From an uncultured Oscillibacter sp. (GTDB lineage Bacteria > Bacillota > Clostridia > Oscillospirales > Oscillospiraceae): a stretch of DNA of 43,793 bases. Positions 32,684 through 40,804 of this stretch are shown here, piece after piece. The notes beneath the pieces were generated by a model, which was not told the DNA's origin, searched no databases, and saw only the letters and a program-made list of their open reading frames with translations. The stretch covers positions 1 to 43,793 of the forward strand of contig CAJTZL010000020.1 of NCBI GenBank assembly GCA_910583695.1, given 5' to 3'. A program made the position numbers and the translations under genes. Numbering within the stretch: position 1 is the stretch's first letter; each line of letters opens with the position of its first letter.

Positions 32684-33637
32684 ATGACCAGACAAAAAAT
32701 CATCTGCGACTGCGACCCCGGGCACGACGACGCCGTCGCCATCCTGCTGGCGGCGAACAGCCCGGAGCTGGAGCTCCTGGGCGTCACCATCGTGGCGGGA
32801 AACCAGACCCTGGACAACACCGGCCGCAACGCCTGCCACGTGCTGCAATGGCTGGGGGCGGAACAGATTCCCGTCTACACGGGCTGCGACCGCCCCATGG
32901 TCCGGGACCGGGTGACGGCGGGGGACATCCACGGCGAGACGGGCCTGGACGGCCCGGTTTTCCCGCCCCTGCGCAAGACGGTGGAAGCGGAGCACGCGGT
33001 AAGCTACCTGATCCGCACGCTGCTGGACTCCCAGGGGGATATCATCGTGGTCACATCCGGCCCCATGACAAACCTGGGCATGGCCCTGCGGATGGAGCCC
33101 CGGATTGCAGACAAGATCCAGCGAATTGTCCTCATGGGCGGCTCCTGCACCAACGGCAACGTGACCCCGGCGGCGGAGTTTAACATTCTGGCAGATCCGG
33201 AGGCCGCCCACGTGTGCTTCTCCTCCGGCCGCCCCATCACCATGATCGGCCTGGATGTGACCCGGAAGGTCCTCTGTTATCCGGAAATCGTGGAGCGGAT
33301 GGCCAGGGTGAACACCTGCGCCTCCCGGCTCTTCGTGGACCTGATGGGGCACTTCTGCAAGGCCCAGAAGGAGGTCTTCGGCTGGGAGGGCGGCCCCCTG
33401 CACGACCCCGTCACCATTGCCGCCCTGCTGGACCCGGAGCTGGTGGTCACAAAGCCCATGAACGTGCAGATTGACCTGAGCCACGGCCCGTCCTACGGCC
33501 GGACCAACTGCGACGCCTTCGGCTACTTGGGGCTTCCCGCCACGGCGGACGTGGCGGTGGACATCCATGTGGACCGCTTCTGGGATCTGATTGAAACCGG
33601 GCTCCGCCGCTACGGTGAAACGGAGGCCGGGGCATGA
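32684..33637 (+). CDS. Ribonucleoside hydrolase (IunH family)
   Basis: This is a 317-residue Ca2+-dependent nucleoside N-ribohydrolase that splits nucleosides into base and ribose. The metal motif DCDPGHDDAVA lies at 9-19 (D9, D11, D15, D16), followed by GNQTLDNTGRNA, SGPMTNLGMALR, and AEFNILADPEAAHV. GGPLHDPVTIAALL carries the catalytic His and last metal Asp near residue 245. The start ATG 32684 follows GGGAGAGG; the upstream seven codons cover that site. The stop overlaps the kinase ATG by four bases. Together with the kinase it turns nucleosides into base plus ribose 5-phosphate. Confidence 0.94.
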   Translation: MTRQKIICDCDPGHDDAVAILLAANSPELELLGVTIVAGNQTLDNTGRNACHVLQWLGAEQIPVYTGCDRPMVRDRVTAGDIHGETGLDGPVFPPLRKTVEAEHAVSYLIRTLLDSQGDIIVVTSGPMTNLGMALRMEPRIADKIQRIVLMGGSCTNGNVTPAAEFNILADPEAAHVCFSSGRPITMIGLDVTRKVLCYPEIVERMARVNTCASRLFVDLMGHFCKAQKEVFGWEGGPLHDPVTIAALLDPELVVTKPMNVQIDLSHGPSYGRTNCDAFGYLGLPATADVAVDIHVDRFWDLIETGLRRYGETEAGA

Positions 33638-34539
33638 GGGCGCTTTGCTTCGGCTCCCTGAACATCGACTATGTGTATCAGGTGCCCCATTTCGTGGCTG
33701 GCGGGGAGACGCTTGCCGCCGGGTCCCTCAGTCGGTTCAGCGGCGGCAAGGGCCTGAACCAGTCCGTCGCCCTGGCCCGGGCGGGGCTGGAGGTCCGGCA
33801 CGCCGGGGCCGTCGGGCGGGACGGCCTCTTCCTCCTGGAGGAGCTCCGGGCGGCAGGGGTTGATACCGGCCATGTGGAGGTCCTGGAGGATGTCCCCACC
33901 GGCCATGCCGTCATCCAGCGGACGCCCTCCGGGGAGAACTGCATCCTGCTCTACGGCGGGGCCAACCGCCGGATCACCCCGGCGCAGATTGACCGGGTCC
34001 TGGCGGACTGCGGTCCCGGAGACGCCTTGATTCTCCAAAATGAGATCAGCCGGCTTCCCTATCTGGCGGAGCGGGCCAGGGAGCGGGGCATGACCGTGGC
34101 CCTGAATCCCTCCCCCATGGAGGAGGGCCTCCTCCCCCTGCTGCCCCTGGCCGACTACCTGCTTCTCAACGAGGTGGAGGCGGCTCAGCTCCTGGCGGGC
34201 CTGGGAAGGCCCGTCCCGGAGGCGGAGGAGCCGCTGGCGGCGGCCCTGGCGGAAGCGCTCCCCTCCACGGCGGTGCTGCTGACCCTGGGCTCCCGGGGGT
34301 CCCTGTTCACCCAAGGAGCCCGGCTCCTCCGGCAGGCGGCGGTTTCCGTCCGAGCCGTGGACACCACGGCGGCGGGGGATACCTACACCGGCTTCTTCCT
34401 GGCCGGGGTCCTGGGAGGCCGGGAGGCGGAGTGGGCCATGCGGTACGCCGCCACTGCGGCGGCCATCGCCGTCACCCGGCCCGGAGCCGCGCCCTCCATC
34501 CCCTCCCGGCAAGAGGTCCTGGCGGAAATGAAGGATTGA
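33634..34539 (+). CDS. PfkB-family carbohydrate kinase (ribokinase-like)
   Basis: This is a 301-residue sugar kinase. The N-terminal substrate region is FGSLNIDYVYQVPHF with FSGGKGLNQSVALARAG, as in ribokinase (GGKGANQA). The ATP/anion-hole motif is VDTTAAGDTYTGFF near 246-258, with the catalytic base Asp; the usual GAGD is AAGD here. Coupled to the nucleoside hydrolase by an ATGA overlap, it most likely phosphorylates the ribose released by that enzyme. Its exact pentose or hexose specificity is an inference from context. Confidence 0.93.
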   Translation: MRALCFGSLNIDYVYQVPHFVAGGETLAAGSLSRFSGGKGLNQSVALARAGLEVRHAGAVGRDGLFLLEELRAAGVDTGHVEVLEDVPTGHAVIQRTPSGENCILLYGGANRRITPAQIDRVLADCGPGDALILQNEISRLPYLAERARERGMTVALNPSPMEEGLLPLLPLADYLLLNEVEAAQLLAGLGRPVPEAEEPLAAALAEALPSTAVLLTLGSRGSLFTQGARLLRQAAVSVRAVDTTAAGDTYTGFFLAGVLGGREAEWAMRYAATAAAIAVTRPGAAPSIPSRQEVLAEMKD

Positions 34540-34547
34540 ACGCACGC

Positions 34548-34578
34548 GGAGGCGGAGCCATTGGCTCCGCCTCCTTTT
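34548..34578 (+). terminator. Terminator of the nucleoside hydrolase-kinase operon
   Basis: A perfect 12-bp stem (34548-34559 with 34563-34574) with loop ATT is followed by TTTT (34575-34578). The convergent helicase gene ends at 34586. Confidence 0.88.
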
Positions 34579-34585
34579 AGCCGCC

Positions 34586-36811
34586 TCAATCGTCTCCGAA
34601 CCGGCGGCCCCGGTTTTTCCGCTCCCGCTGGTAGCACTCGTCGCACAGCCGCCCCCGGTGGTACAGGGGCAGGGCCTTCCCGCAGATGCGGCAGAAGCGG
34701 ATGTTGTTCCGCAGACGGTGGAGGAGAATCTCGTTGATCTCCTCCGCCACACGCTCCCGGCTGTCGTAGAGCCGCTCCTCGTCTACCGGACAGCCGAAGG
34801 CCTTGGCAAAGGAAAAATACAGGTCCAGCTTCCGGTAATACAGCTCCAGCTCCGGCAGGGTGGGGTCTCCCTCCGGGAGGCCGGGCTGTTCCACGTCTTC
34901 CCCCTGCTGCCAGCGGCGCAGGAAGGAGAAAAACTGCTCCCGCAGGGCCTCCTCCGTCTCGTCAAAGGGGATGTTGGCCGCTTTCAGCTCCTGCTCCCGG
35001 GTGAGGGTGAAGCCCATCTCCCGCATCTTGGAGATCAGGGTGATATACCGGGAGATGTCCAGCTTCCGGTAGGGCTCCACCGTGGGCATTTTGTTCCACT
35101 CCGTCAGCACCTCCAGGAGATCGAACTCCGCCTGGAGCACCAGATCGGAAAAACCGGCCACGGCGTGGTCCAGGGGCGGAATCACCGCCTCCAGCCCTGC
35201 CCGGATGATGGGCAGGCCCTGGGCAGCCCCCACGTAGCCCCGGTTATACATGCCGAAGCGGCCCGCCCGCCCGGCAATCTGCCGGATTTCCTCCGGCTTC
35301 AGCTCCCGGCGCTCCACGCCGTCGAATTTCTCGGTCTCCAGAAAGATGATCCGCCGGATGGGCAGATTCAGTCCCATGCCGATGGCGTCGGTAGAGACGA
35401 TATACTGCATCTCCCCCTTTAAAAAGCCCTCCATCTGACGCCGCCGGGTGGAATAGGGCAGGGCCCCATAGATGATGGCGGGCTCCTTTCCGCTCTGGCG
35501 CAGGTCCTCCGCCACGCTGAGAACCCCCACCTTGGAGAAGGTGATCAGGGCGTCCCCCGGCTGAACCCGGTGGTAGTCCACGGTGCGGGTCATGCAGATC
35601 AGGGGCGTGGTCCGCTTGTGGCGCTCCACCTCATAGCTGTCGCCGCAGCTTTCAATGAGGCGGATCAGCAGGTCCTCCGCCTCCGGGGCGGCGCAGAGAT
35701 GGACCTCCGGGGCCAGGACCCCCAGAATGGCCCGGGTCCAGGCGTAGCCCCGCTGGCTGTCCGCAATCATCTGGCACTCGTCCACCACGGCCACGTCGTA
35801 GTACCGCCGCATGTCCAGCTTCTCGGCGGTGGCGGCGGTGTGGGTGTCCCAGGTGCGGAAATCCTCCTCCTCCCCGGTGGTGAGGCTGCAGTCCACCCCC
35901 GCCTCCAGCAGCGTCTCCTGGGCCTCCAGGGCCAGAAGGCGCAGGGGGGCCAGATACACGCCGCTCCGGGCCTGCTTCAGCCGCTGGAAGCCGGCGTAGG
36001 TTTTGCCGGTATTGGTGCCTCCCAGGTGGAGGGTGAAATGGCGGCGCATGGCCCGGGCCTCCGGGTACTCGTCCTTGGGGTTCAGTGCGATGAGCAGGCT
36101 GAGGCTGGTGCGGATGGCCTGGGGCACATACCACACGGACCACACTGCCCCCAGGCCCTCCTGAAAGAGCTGGGCCGCGGGAAAGCCCTCCGCCCGCAGC
36201 ATGGCCTCCGCGTCCGCCTCCGGCTGGGCGGCGGCGAACTCCGCCAAAACCTGGGCGGAGGCCCCTCGGAGCACCTGCGGATACCGCTCCAGAGCCGCCC
36301 GGGCCTGGGCGTGGTCGGAGCACTCCCCCATCCACGGGACCGCCCGGAGGAAGTTCCGCAGGGACGCCGTCAGGTCCTTCCCGCCCCCCTCCAGAGAGAG
36401 GAACTCCCGCAGCTGCCCGATGGCCCGGCTCTGGTCAAAGGTCCGGCTCCGGGGCACCGAGGCCAGCCGGTCCAGAATGGCGGCGTGGTAGTGCCCCGCC
36501 AGCGTCCAGGGGGCGGAGCCGTCCTTCTCCGCCTCCTCCCAGGACTGGGCCAGCAGGCGGCTGGCGTGCCGCACGCCGGGGGCGGCGGCCCGGAGGACGG
36601 CTCCCCGCAGCTCCGGGTCCCTCCGGGCACGGGCAAAGGAGGCGTCCTTCTCCGCCCGGCGCACCTCCTCCTGGCTCCACATGCGGATGGGCCGCCCGTT
36701 GGACATCAGGATGCGGGGCTTGGGCAGCAGCTGCTTCATCAGCTCGTTGGTCCAGCCCCGCCGTTTCAGCACGGAGGCCGACCAGTTTTTTCCACCGGCC
36801 CGTCCGGACAC
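34586..36811 (-). CDS. SUV3-like DExH RNA helicase with C-terminal zinc motif
   Basis: This is a 741-residue superfamily 2 helicase that looks like mitochondrial SUV3/SUPV3L1. The motor has motif I GGTNTGKT (264-271), APLRLLALE, TTGEEE, motif II DECQ (344-347), GYAWTRAILG, FSKVGVLSVAEDL, IIYGALP, STDAIGMGLNLPIRRIIF (473-490) and motif VI QIAGRAGRFG (511-520). Many of these match SUV3 specifically. The first 250 or so residues are alpha-helical-looking and unrecognised. The C-terminal end has CRIC-x14-CDEC, a probable zinc finger. The start is GTG 36811 with GGGGGGAG just upstream; ATG 36739 is an alternative. SUV3 unwinds RNA for degradation; the bacterial role is not established. Confidence 0.87.
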   Translation of the reverse strand: MSGRAGGKNWSASVLKRRGWTNELMKQLLPKPRILMSNGRPIRMWSQEEVRRAEKDASFARARRDPELRGAVLRAAAPGVRHASRLLAQSWEEAEKDGSAPWTLAGHYHAAILDRLASVPRSRTFDQSRAIGQLREFLSLEGGGKDLTASLRNFLRAVPWMGECSDHAQARAALERYPQVLRGASAQVLAEFAAAQPEADAEAMLRAEGFPAAQLFQEGLGAVWSVWYVPQAIRTSLSLLIALNPKDEYPEARAMRRHFTLHLGGTNTGKTYAGFQRLKQARSGVYLAPLRLLALEAQETLLEAGVDCSLTTGEEEDFRTWDTHTAATAEKLDMRRYYDVAVVDECQMIADSQRGYAWTRAILGVLAPEVHLCAAPEAEDLLIRLIESCGDSYEVERHKRTTPLICMTRTVDYHRVQPGDALITFSKVGVLSVAEDLRQSGKEPAIIYGALPYSTRRRQMEGFLKGEMQYIVSTDAIGMGLNLPIRRIIFLETEKFDGVERRELKPEEIRQIAGRAGRFGMYNRGYVGAAQGLPIIRAGLEAVIPPLDHAVAGFSDLVLQAEFDLLEVLTEWNKMPTVEPYRKLDISRYITLISKMREMGFTLTREQELKAANIPFDETEEALREQFFSFLRRWQQGEDVEQPGLPEGDPTLPELELYYRKLDLYFSFAKAFGCPVDEERLYDSRERVAEEINEILLHRLRNNIRFCRICGKALPLYHRGRLCDECYQRERKNRGRRFGDD

Positions 36812-36857
36812 GGCGCTCCCCCCTTTCCATTCCCGAAAGACGTCGATCGTTCCATTC

Positions 36858-36886
36858 AGTATACCCCAGATTCAAAAAATCTTCAA
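36858..36886 (-). promoter_or_regulatory. Sigma-A promoter of the helicase gene
   Basis: On the minus strand TTGAAG (36881-36886), 17-bp spacer, TATACT (36858-36863). Confidence 0.75.
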
Positions 36887-36944
36887 CGGCGGATTTTCCG
36901 GCCCCGGCAGGGCATGAGAATTTTGTGGATTTTCCGTCGGATTG

Positions 36945-36954
36945 ATGGTATAAT
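36945..36954 (+). promoter_or_regulatory. Extended -10 promoter of the ThyX-like gene
   Basis: TATAAT (36949-36954) preceded by TGG (36946-36948), an extended -10. The -35 region is poor (TGGATT at 36926-36931). Confidence 0.65.
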
Positions 36955-36987
36955 CAGTCATCGACAACGCAAAAAAGGGGTATTGAC

Positions 36988-38340
36988 ATGGAAAGGGAAC
37001 TGCACGCCAAAATCATCAGCTGCAACGCCAACAGCGAAGAAGTCTGTGCCAGCGCCGCCCGCATCTCCACCACCGCCGGGGACGCTCACGAGATTTTTGA
37101 ACGCGCCGTGGGGAATCCCAAAAATCGGGGCCTCATTGAAAAGGTCCTGGCCTCCGGCCACAAGTCCCTCATTGAACACGCCGTCTTCACCATCGCCCTG
37201 CGGGATGTGTCCGTCTTTGTGGAGCAGTTCCTGATTGAGTGCCGTCTGGCCTCCTTCACCGTCAAATCCCGGCGTTACGTGGATTTCAGCCATCTGGGCT
37301 ATTACATTCCCCCGGAGCTGGAGGGAGAGGACCTGGAGTGCTACCGCCGCTATATGGACAGGCTTTTTGAGGCCTACGGGGATCTGCTGGAGGCCGGGGT
37401 CCCCCGGGAGGACGCCCGCTTCCTCCTGCCCTACTCCTTCCACAGCAACTTCTACTGCACCCTCAACGCCCGGGAGCTGGGCCGCCTCCTCTGCGAGATT
37501 CGCTATGGCCGGGGCCGGGAGATTCCGGAGCTCCAAGGTCTGGCGGACCAGCTCACCGCTCAGCTGGAGGAGCGCTTTCCCTGCCTGCTGCCGGAGATTC
37601 GGCAGACGCCGGGGAAACGCCCCGCCGTCGGGCCGCTGCTCCTCCGCTGTTCCTCCGGTGCGCCCATCTATCTCTCCCGCAGGGAGGCCGGGGCCGTGGC
37701 GCTGCTGAACGCCCCGGCGGAGCCCGGGAGGCTGCTGGAGGCCGCCTGGAGCATCCAGCACCCCGGCGGAGACGCCCCCTTCTCCCTGGAGGCCCTGCTG
37801 AAATCCTCCCGCCCCCGGGAGCTGGAACAGCTGACCTACACCTTCACCGTTTCCAACCTCTCCCTCTCCGGCCTTACCCATCTGGTCCGGCACCGGATGC
37901 AGTCCATCGTCGTCCCTCCCATTCAAAGCGCCGACCACAGCCGCTTCATTGTCCCCGACGCCGTCGCCGCCGAACCGGCCCGGCTGGAGCGGTACCGGCG
38001 GGCTGTCGAAACCGCCCATGACCAGATTCTCCGGCTCCACGAGCACCCCGCCCTGGAGGCATACCACTATTATTTTGCCCTCAGCGGCAGCCTCCTGGAT
38101 GTCATGACCACCATGAATGCCCGGGAGCTTCAGTGGTTCATCCGCCTGCGGTGCTGCAGCCGGGCCCAGTGGGAAATCCGGGACGTTGCCGTGGAGCTGC
38201 TGCGGCAGCTCCGACCCGGCTTCCCAGAGCTCTTCGGCCGCTTCGGCCCCAGCTGTTTCGCCGATGGACGCTGCCCCGAGGGGCGGCTGTCCTGCGGGCA
38301 GATGGACAAGGTGGTGATGCGCTTCCGGAGCCTGTCCTGA
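36988..38340 (+). CDS. Tandem ThyX-like protein (two flavin-dependent thymidylate synthase domains)
   Basis: This is a 450-residue protein, about twice the length of a ThyX subunit, built of two ThyX-like halves. Half 1 (1-215) has GHKSLIEHAVFTIAL, then ECRLASFTVKSRRYVDF (84-100) where ThyX has RHRIASFSQQSQRYV-type signatures, and LPYSFHSNFYCTLNAREL. Half 2 (about 216-450) has LVRHRMQSIVVPPIQSADHSRF (299-320, in part), MTTMNARELQWFIRLR, CSRAQWEIRDVA and a Cys-rich end GPSC, GRCPEG, LSCG. The dUMP-binding signature is thus split: half 1 lacks RHR and half 2 lacks the Ser/Arg part. ThyX converts dUMP to dTMP with FAD and methylene-tetrahydrofolate. Whether this version still does so is open. 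ATG 36988, AAGGGG site. Confidence 0.82.
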   Translation: MERELHAKIISCNANSEEVCASAARISTTAGDAHEIFERAVGNPKNRGLIEKVLASGHKSLIEHAVFTIALRDVSVFVEQFLIECRLASFTVKSRRYVDFSHLGYYIPPELEGEDLECYRRYMDRLFEAYGDLLEAGVPREDARFLLPYSFHSNFYCTLNARELGRLLCEIRYGRGREIPELQGLADQLTAQLEERFPCLLPEIRQTPGKRPAVGPLLLRCSSGAPIYLSRREAGAVALLNAPAEPGRLLEAAWSIQHPGGDAPFSLEALLKSSRPRELEQLTYTFTVSNLSLSGLTHLVRHRMQSIVVPPIQSADHSRFIVPDAVAAEPARLERYRRAVETAHDQILRLHEHPALEAYHYYFALSGSLLDVMTTMNARELQWFIRLRCCSRAQWEIRDVAVELLRQLRPGFPELFGRFGPSCFADGRCPEGRLSCGQMDKVVMRFRSLS

Positions 38341-38566
38341 AAGCGCCCGGAAGCTGACGCCCAGGCCGCGTGTCCGCTCTTTCCCCGGCCCTTGACGGGG
38401 CCAAAGCGGACACGCCCGCCCTGCGTGGCGTTCCTTCCTGTCACGGCATGCGTGGCAGGACGTCCCCCCGCAAAGAGGAGCGTTCGATCTGAGGATTTTA
38501 TCCGATATGCAGGTCCGTCCCTGCGCCGCATGCCTCCTATAAAATGCGCTGTCCGTGAAGCGCCCC
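38341..38566. other. Intergenic region with a long GC-rich hairpin
   Basis: GCGTGTCCGCT (38368-38378) pairs with AGCGGACACGC (38405-38415). An inner CCCCG/CGGGG pair extends the stem, giving a strong structure about 28 bases past the ThyX-like stop. No T-run follows, so it is a poor rho-independent terminator. The remaining bases up to the next promoter show no gene. Confidence 0.5.
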
Positions 38567-38595
38567 TTGCCAGGACCGCCGGTTTCTGCTATACT
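38567..38595 (+). promoter_or_regulatory. Sigma-A promoter of the beta-galactosidase gene
   Basis: TTGCCA (38567-38572), 17-bp spacer, TATACT (38590-38595) with TGC before it (extended -10). Confidence 0.82.
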
Positions 38596-38657
38596 AGGCT
38601 TTCCCAAATCAGCCGGGGCCCGGCTCTCCGGTCCCCGCAAGAAAGGAGCGATGCACC

Positions 38658-40631
38658 ATGCTGCTGGGCGTCGATTACTACCCGGAACAATGGGACCCCG
38701 CCCGAATGGACGAGGACCTGGACGCCATCCGGGAACTGGGCGGCAACACGATCCGAATCGCCGAATTTTCCTGGCACCGGATGGAGCCGTCGGAGGGACG
38801 CTATGACTTTTCCTTCTTCGACCGCGTGATTGCCAAGGCCAGGGAGCGGGACCTGCGGGTAATCCTGGGCACGCCCACCGCCGCCATTCCCGCCTGGCTG
38901 GCAAAAAAGCACCCGGACCTTCTCTCTCAGTCCGATACCGGACAGCCCAGGGTCTTTGGGGGCCGCCATGTCTGCTGTTACAACCATCCGGAATTGTACG
39001 ATTACTCTGAAAAAATCATCCGGGCCATGGCGGGCCATTACCGGGACGAACCGCAGATTGCCGCTTGGCAGATTGACAACGAAATCGGCCACGAGGGCAG
39101 TGACCTCTGCTGGTGTCCCCGGTGCCGGGAGGCCTTCCGGCAGTTCCTCCGCCGGAAGTTCGGCGGGGACATCCACCGGCTCAACGACGTTTACGGGACC
39201 GCCTTCTGGTCCCAGGAGTACAACGACTTTGATGAAATTCCCCTGCCCGCTCCCACCGTCACCACCCACAACCCCGCCCTCCGGCTAGACTGGGAGCGCT
39301 TCCGGAGTAAAACCCTCTGCCGCTTCCTGGACTTTCAGGCCCGCCTGCTTCGGGAGCTTATTCCCAGCGCCCGGATTCTCCACGACTTCCCCGGCGGCGG
39401 CCTGGACAAGCACGTGGACTACGCGCAGGCGGCCAAGTGCCTGGACGTTGCCGCCTACAACAACTATCCCGTCTGGGGCGGACAGAAGGAACCCCTCCCG
39501 CCCCATGAAATTGCCTTCGGCCTGGACCATATCCGGGGACTGAAACGCCAAAACTTCTGGATTACGGAGGCCATCATGGGGGCCCAGGGCCACGACGTCA
39601 CCGGCTATCTCCCCCGGCCCGGTCAGGCCAGACTGTGGTCCTGGCAGAGCATGGCTCACGGCTGTGAGTCGCTGCTGTACTTCCGCTACCGGGGCGCGGC
39701 CAAGGGAGCGGAGCAGTTCTGCTATGGCATCCTGGACGCGGACAACCGGAGGGGCCGGAAGTTCTATGAGGTCCAGAGCTTTTTCCAGGAGGTTCCCCGA
39801 TACGCCCGAGCCTTGGAGGCTCCTATTCAAAGCGGCGTGGCCATGGTCTACGACTACGATTCCCTGGCCTCCTTCCGCATCCAGCGGCAGAGCCTTCTGC
39901 TGGACTGCCCCGGGGAGATGAAAGGACTTTACAAGTCCTTTTACGATCGGAACGTCCCCGTGGACATCCTCCCGGCGGAGGCAGACCTGACGGGCTACAA
40001 AATCGTGCTCCTGCCTCAGCTCACCGTCACCAAGCCGGAATTTCTCACCCGGGCGGAGCGGTTCGTCCGGGAGGGCGGCACGCTGGTCCTCACCTACCGG
40101 ACCGGCGTGAAGGACCCGGACAACAACCTCTTCTTCGGAGAAGTTCTGCCGGTGGGCTGGTCCGAGCTGGCGGGAGTGACCGTGGCGGAGACGGAGAGCC
40201 TCCAGGAGCGGAGCGCCTTCCCGGTGGCGGGCCAGGGCGCCTTCGCCGGAGCGGAGGGCCGGGGCGGCGTCTTCCGGGATATGCTGGAGGTTCAGGACGC
40301 CGAGGTTCTTTACCGCTACGATGACCCCTTCTACCGCTCCTTTGCCGCCGTCACCCGGAAGCGGCAGGGACCGGGTACCGTATACTACCTGGGCTGTTCC
40401 CTGGACGATACCACTACTGCCGGACTGATGGAAACCATTCTGGCAGACTGCCAAATCGAAACCATCCCCTCTCCCCCAGGTGTGGAAATCGTCACCCGGG
40501 GCGGATCGGAACAGCGTATTCGGATGCTGATGAACCACAACGCCTTTGAGGCGGAAGCCCTGGGCGTGAAGCTGCCGCCCTACGGCTGTGTAATCGAAAC
40601 GATGGAACGAAGAAACGACCGAAGGGCATAA
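38658..40631 (+). CDS. GH42 beta-galactosidase
   Basis: This is a cytoplasmic 657-residue enzyme cleaving terminal beta-galactosides. It starts MLLGVDYYPEQWDPARM, typical of GH42. The catalytic acid/base is E142 in WQIDNEIGHE and the nucleophile E304 in FWITEAIMG. Zinc-site Cys residues are C106/C107, C151, C153 and C156 (CCYN, CWCPRC). The domains are a TIM barrel (1-380), a trimerisation/GATase-like domain (about 390-590) and a short C-terminal beta domain. The start ATG 38658 follows AAAGGAG (38642-38648). It is monocistronic with no transporter beside it. GH42 enzymes often act on galacto-oligosaccharides or arabinogalactan fragments rather than lactose. Confidence 0.95.
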   Translation: MLLGVDYYPEQWDPARMDEDLDAIRELGGNTIRIAEFSWHRMEPSEGRYDFSFFDRVIAKARERDLRVILGTPTAAIPAWLAKKHPDLLSQSDTGQPRVFGGRHVCCYNHPELYDYSEKIIRAMAGHYRDEPQIAAWQIDNEIGHEGSDLCWCPRCREAFRQFLRRKFGGDIHRLNDVYGTAFWSQEYNDFDEIPLPAPTVTTHNPALRLDWERFRSKTLCRFLDFQARLLRELIPSARILHDFPGGGLDKHVDYAQAAKCLDVAAYNNYPVWGGQKEPLPPHEIAFGLDHIRGLKRQNFWITEAIMGAQGHDVTGYLPRPGQARLWSWQSMAHGCESLLYFRYRGAAKGAEQFCYGILDADNRRGRKFYEVQSFFQEVPRYARALEAPIQSGVAMVYDYDSLASFRIQRQSLLLDCPGEMKGLYKSFYDRNVPVDILPAEADLTGYKIVLLPQLTVTKPEFLTRAERFVREGGTLVLTYRTGVKDPDNNLFFGEVLPVGWSELAGVTVAETESLQERSAFPVAGQGAFAGAEGRGGVFRDMLEVQDAEVLYRYDDPFYRSFAAVTRKRQGPGTVYYLGCSLDDTTTAGLMETILADCQIETIPSPPGVEIVTRGGSEQRIRMLMNHNAFEAEALGVKLPPYGCVIETMERRNDRRA

Positions 40632-40646
40632 GCCCTTCGGTCGTTT
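40613..40646 (+). terminator. Hairpin terminator overlapping the beta-galactosidase stop codon
   Basis: A perfect 15-bp stem (40613-40627 with 40632-40646) with loop ATAA contains the TAA stop of the gene in its loop. Only a short CGTT follows, so termination may be moderate. Confidence 0.6.
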
Positions 40647-40804
40647 CGTTAAGCTGAGATTAAGTTGCCGCCGCTCCGGCCGGGTTTGCTGCCAGACAAC
40701 CAAAGCGCGCGAAAATTCTTTGGATCCTTTTCCCCTTCGAGGACGTACTCCTCCAAGATTTTGCTCCGCAAAATCAAGTGTCGTTACAGTCCTTCAAGAA
40801 AGCA
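40647..40804. other. Intergenic segment with short palindrome, possible repeat or gene remnant
   Basis: It holds a perfect inverted repeat GATTTTGC-TCC-GCAAAATC near 40757-40775. On the minus strand there is an open, codon-like stretch (KILEEYVLEGEKDPKNFRAL) that ends without a ribosome binding site. It lies between convergent genes. It could be an interspersed repeat or a gene fragment; a second copy is not in this window. Confidence 0.35.
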
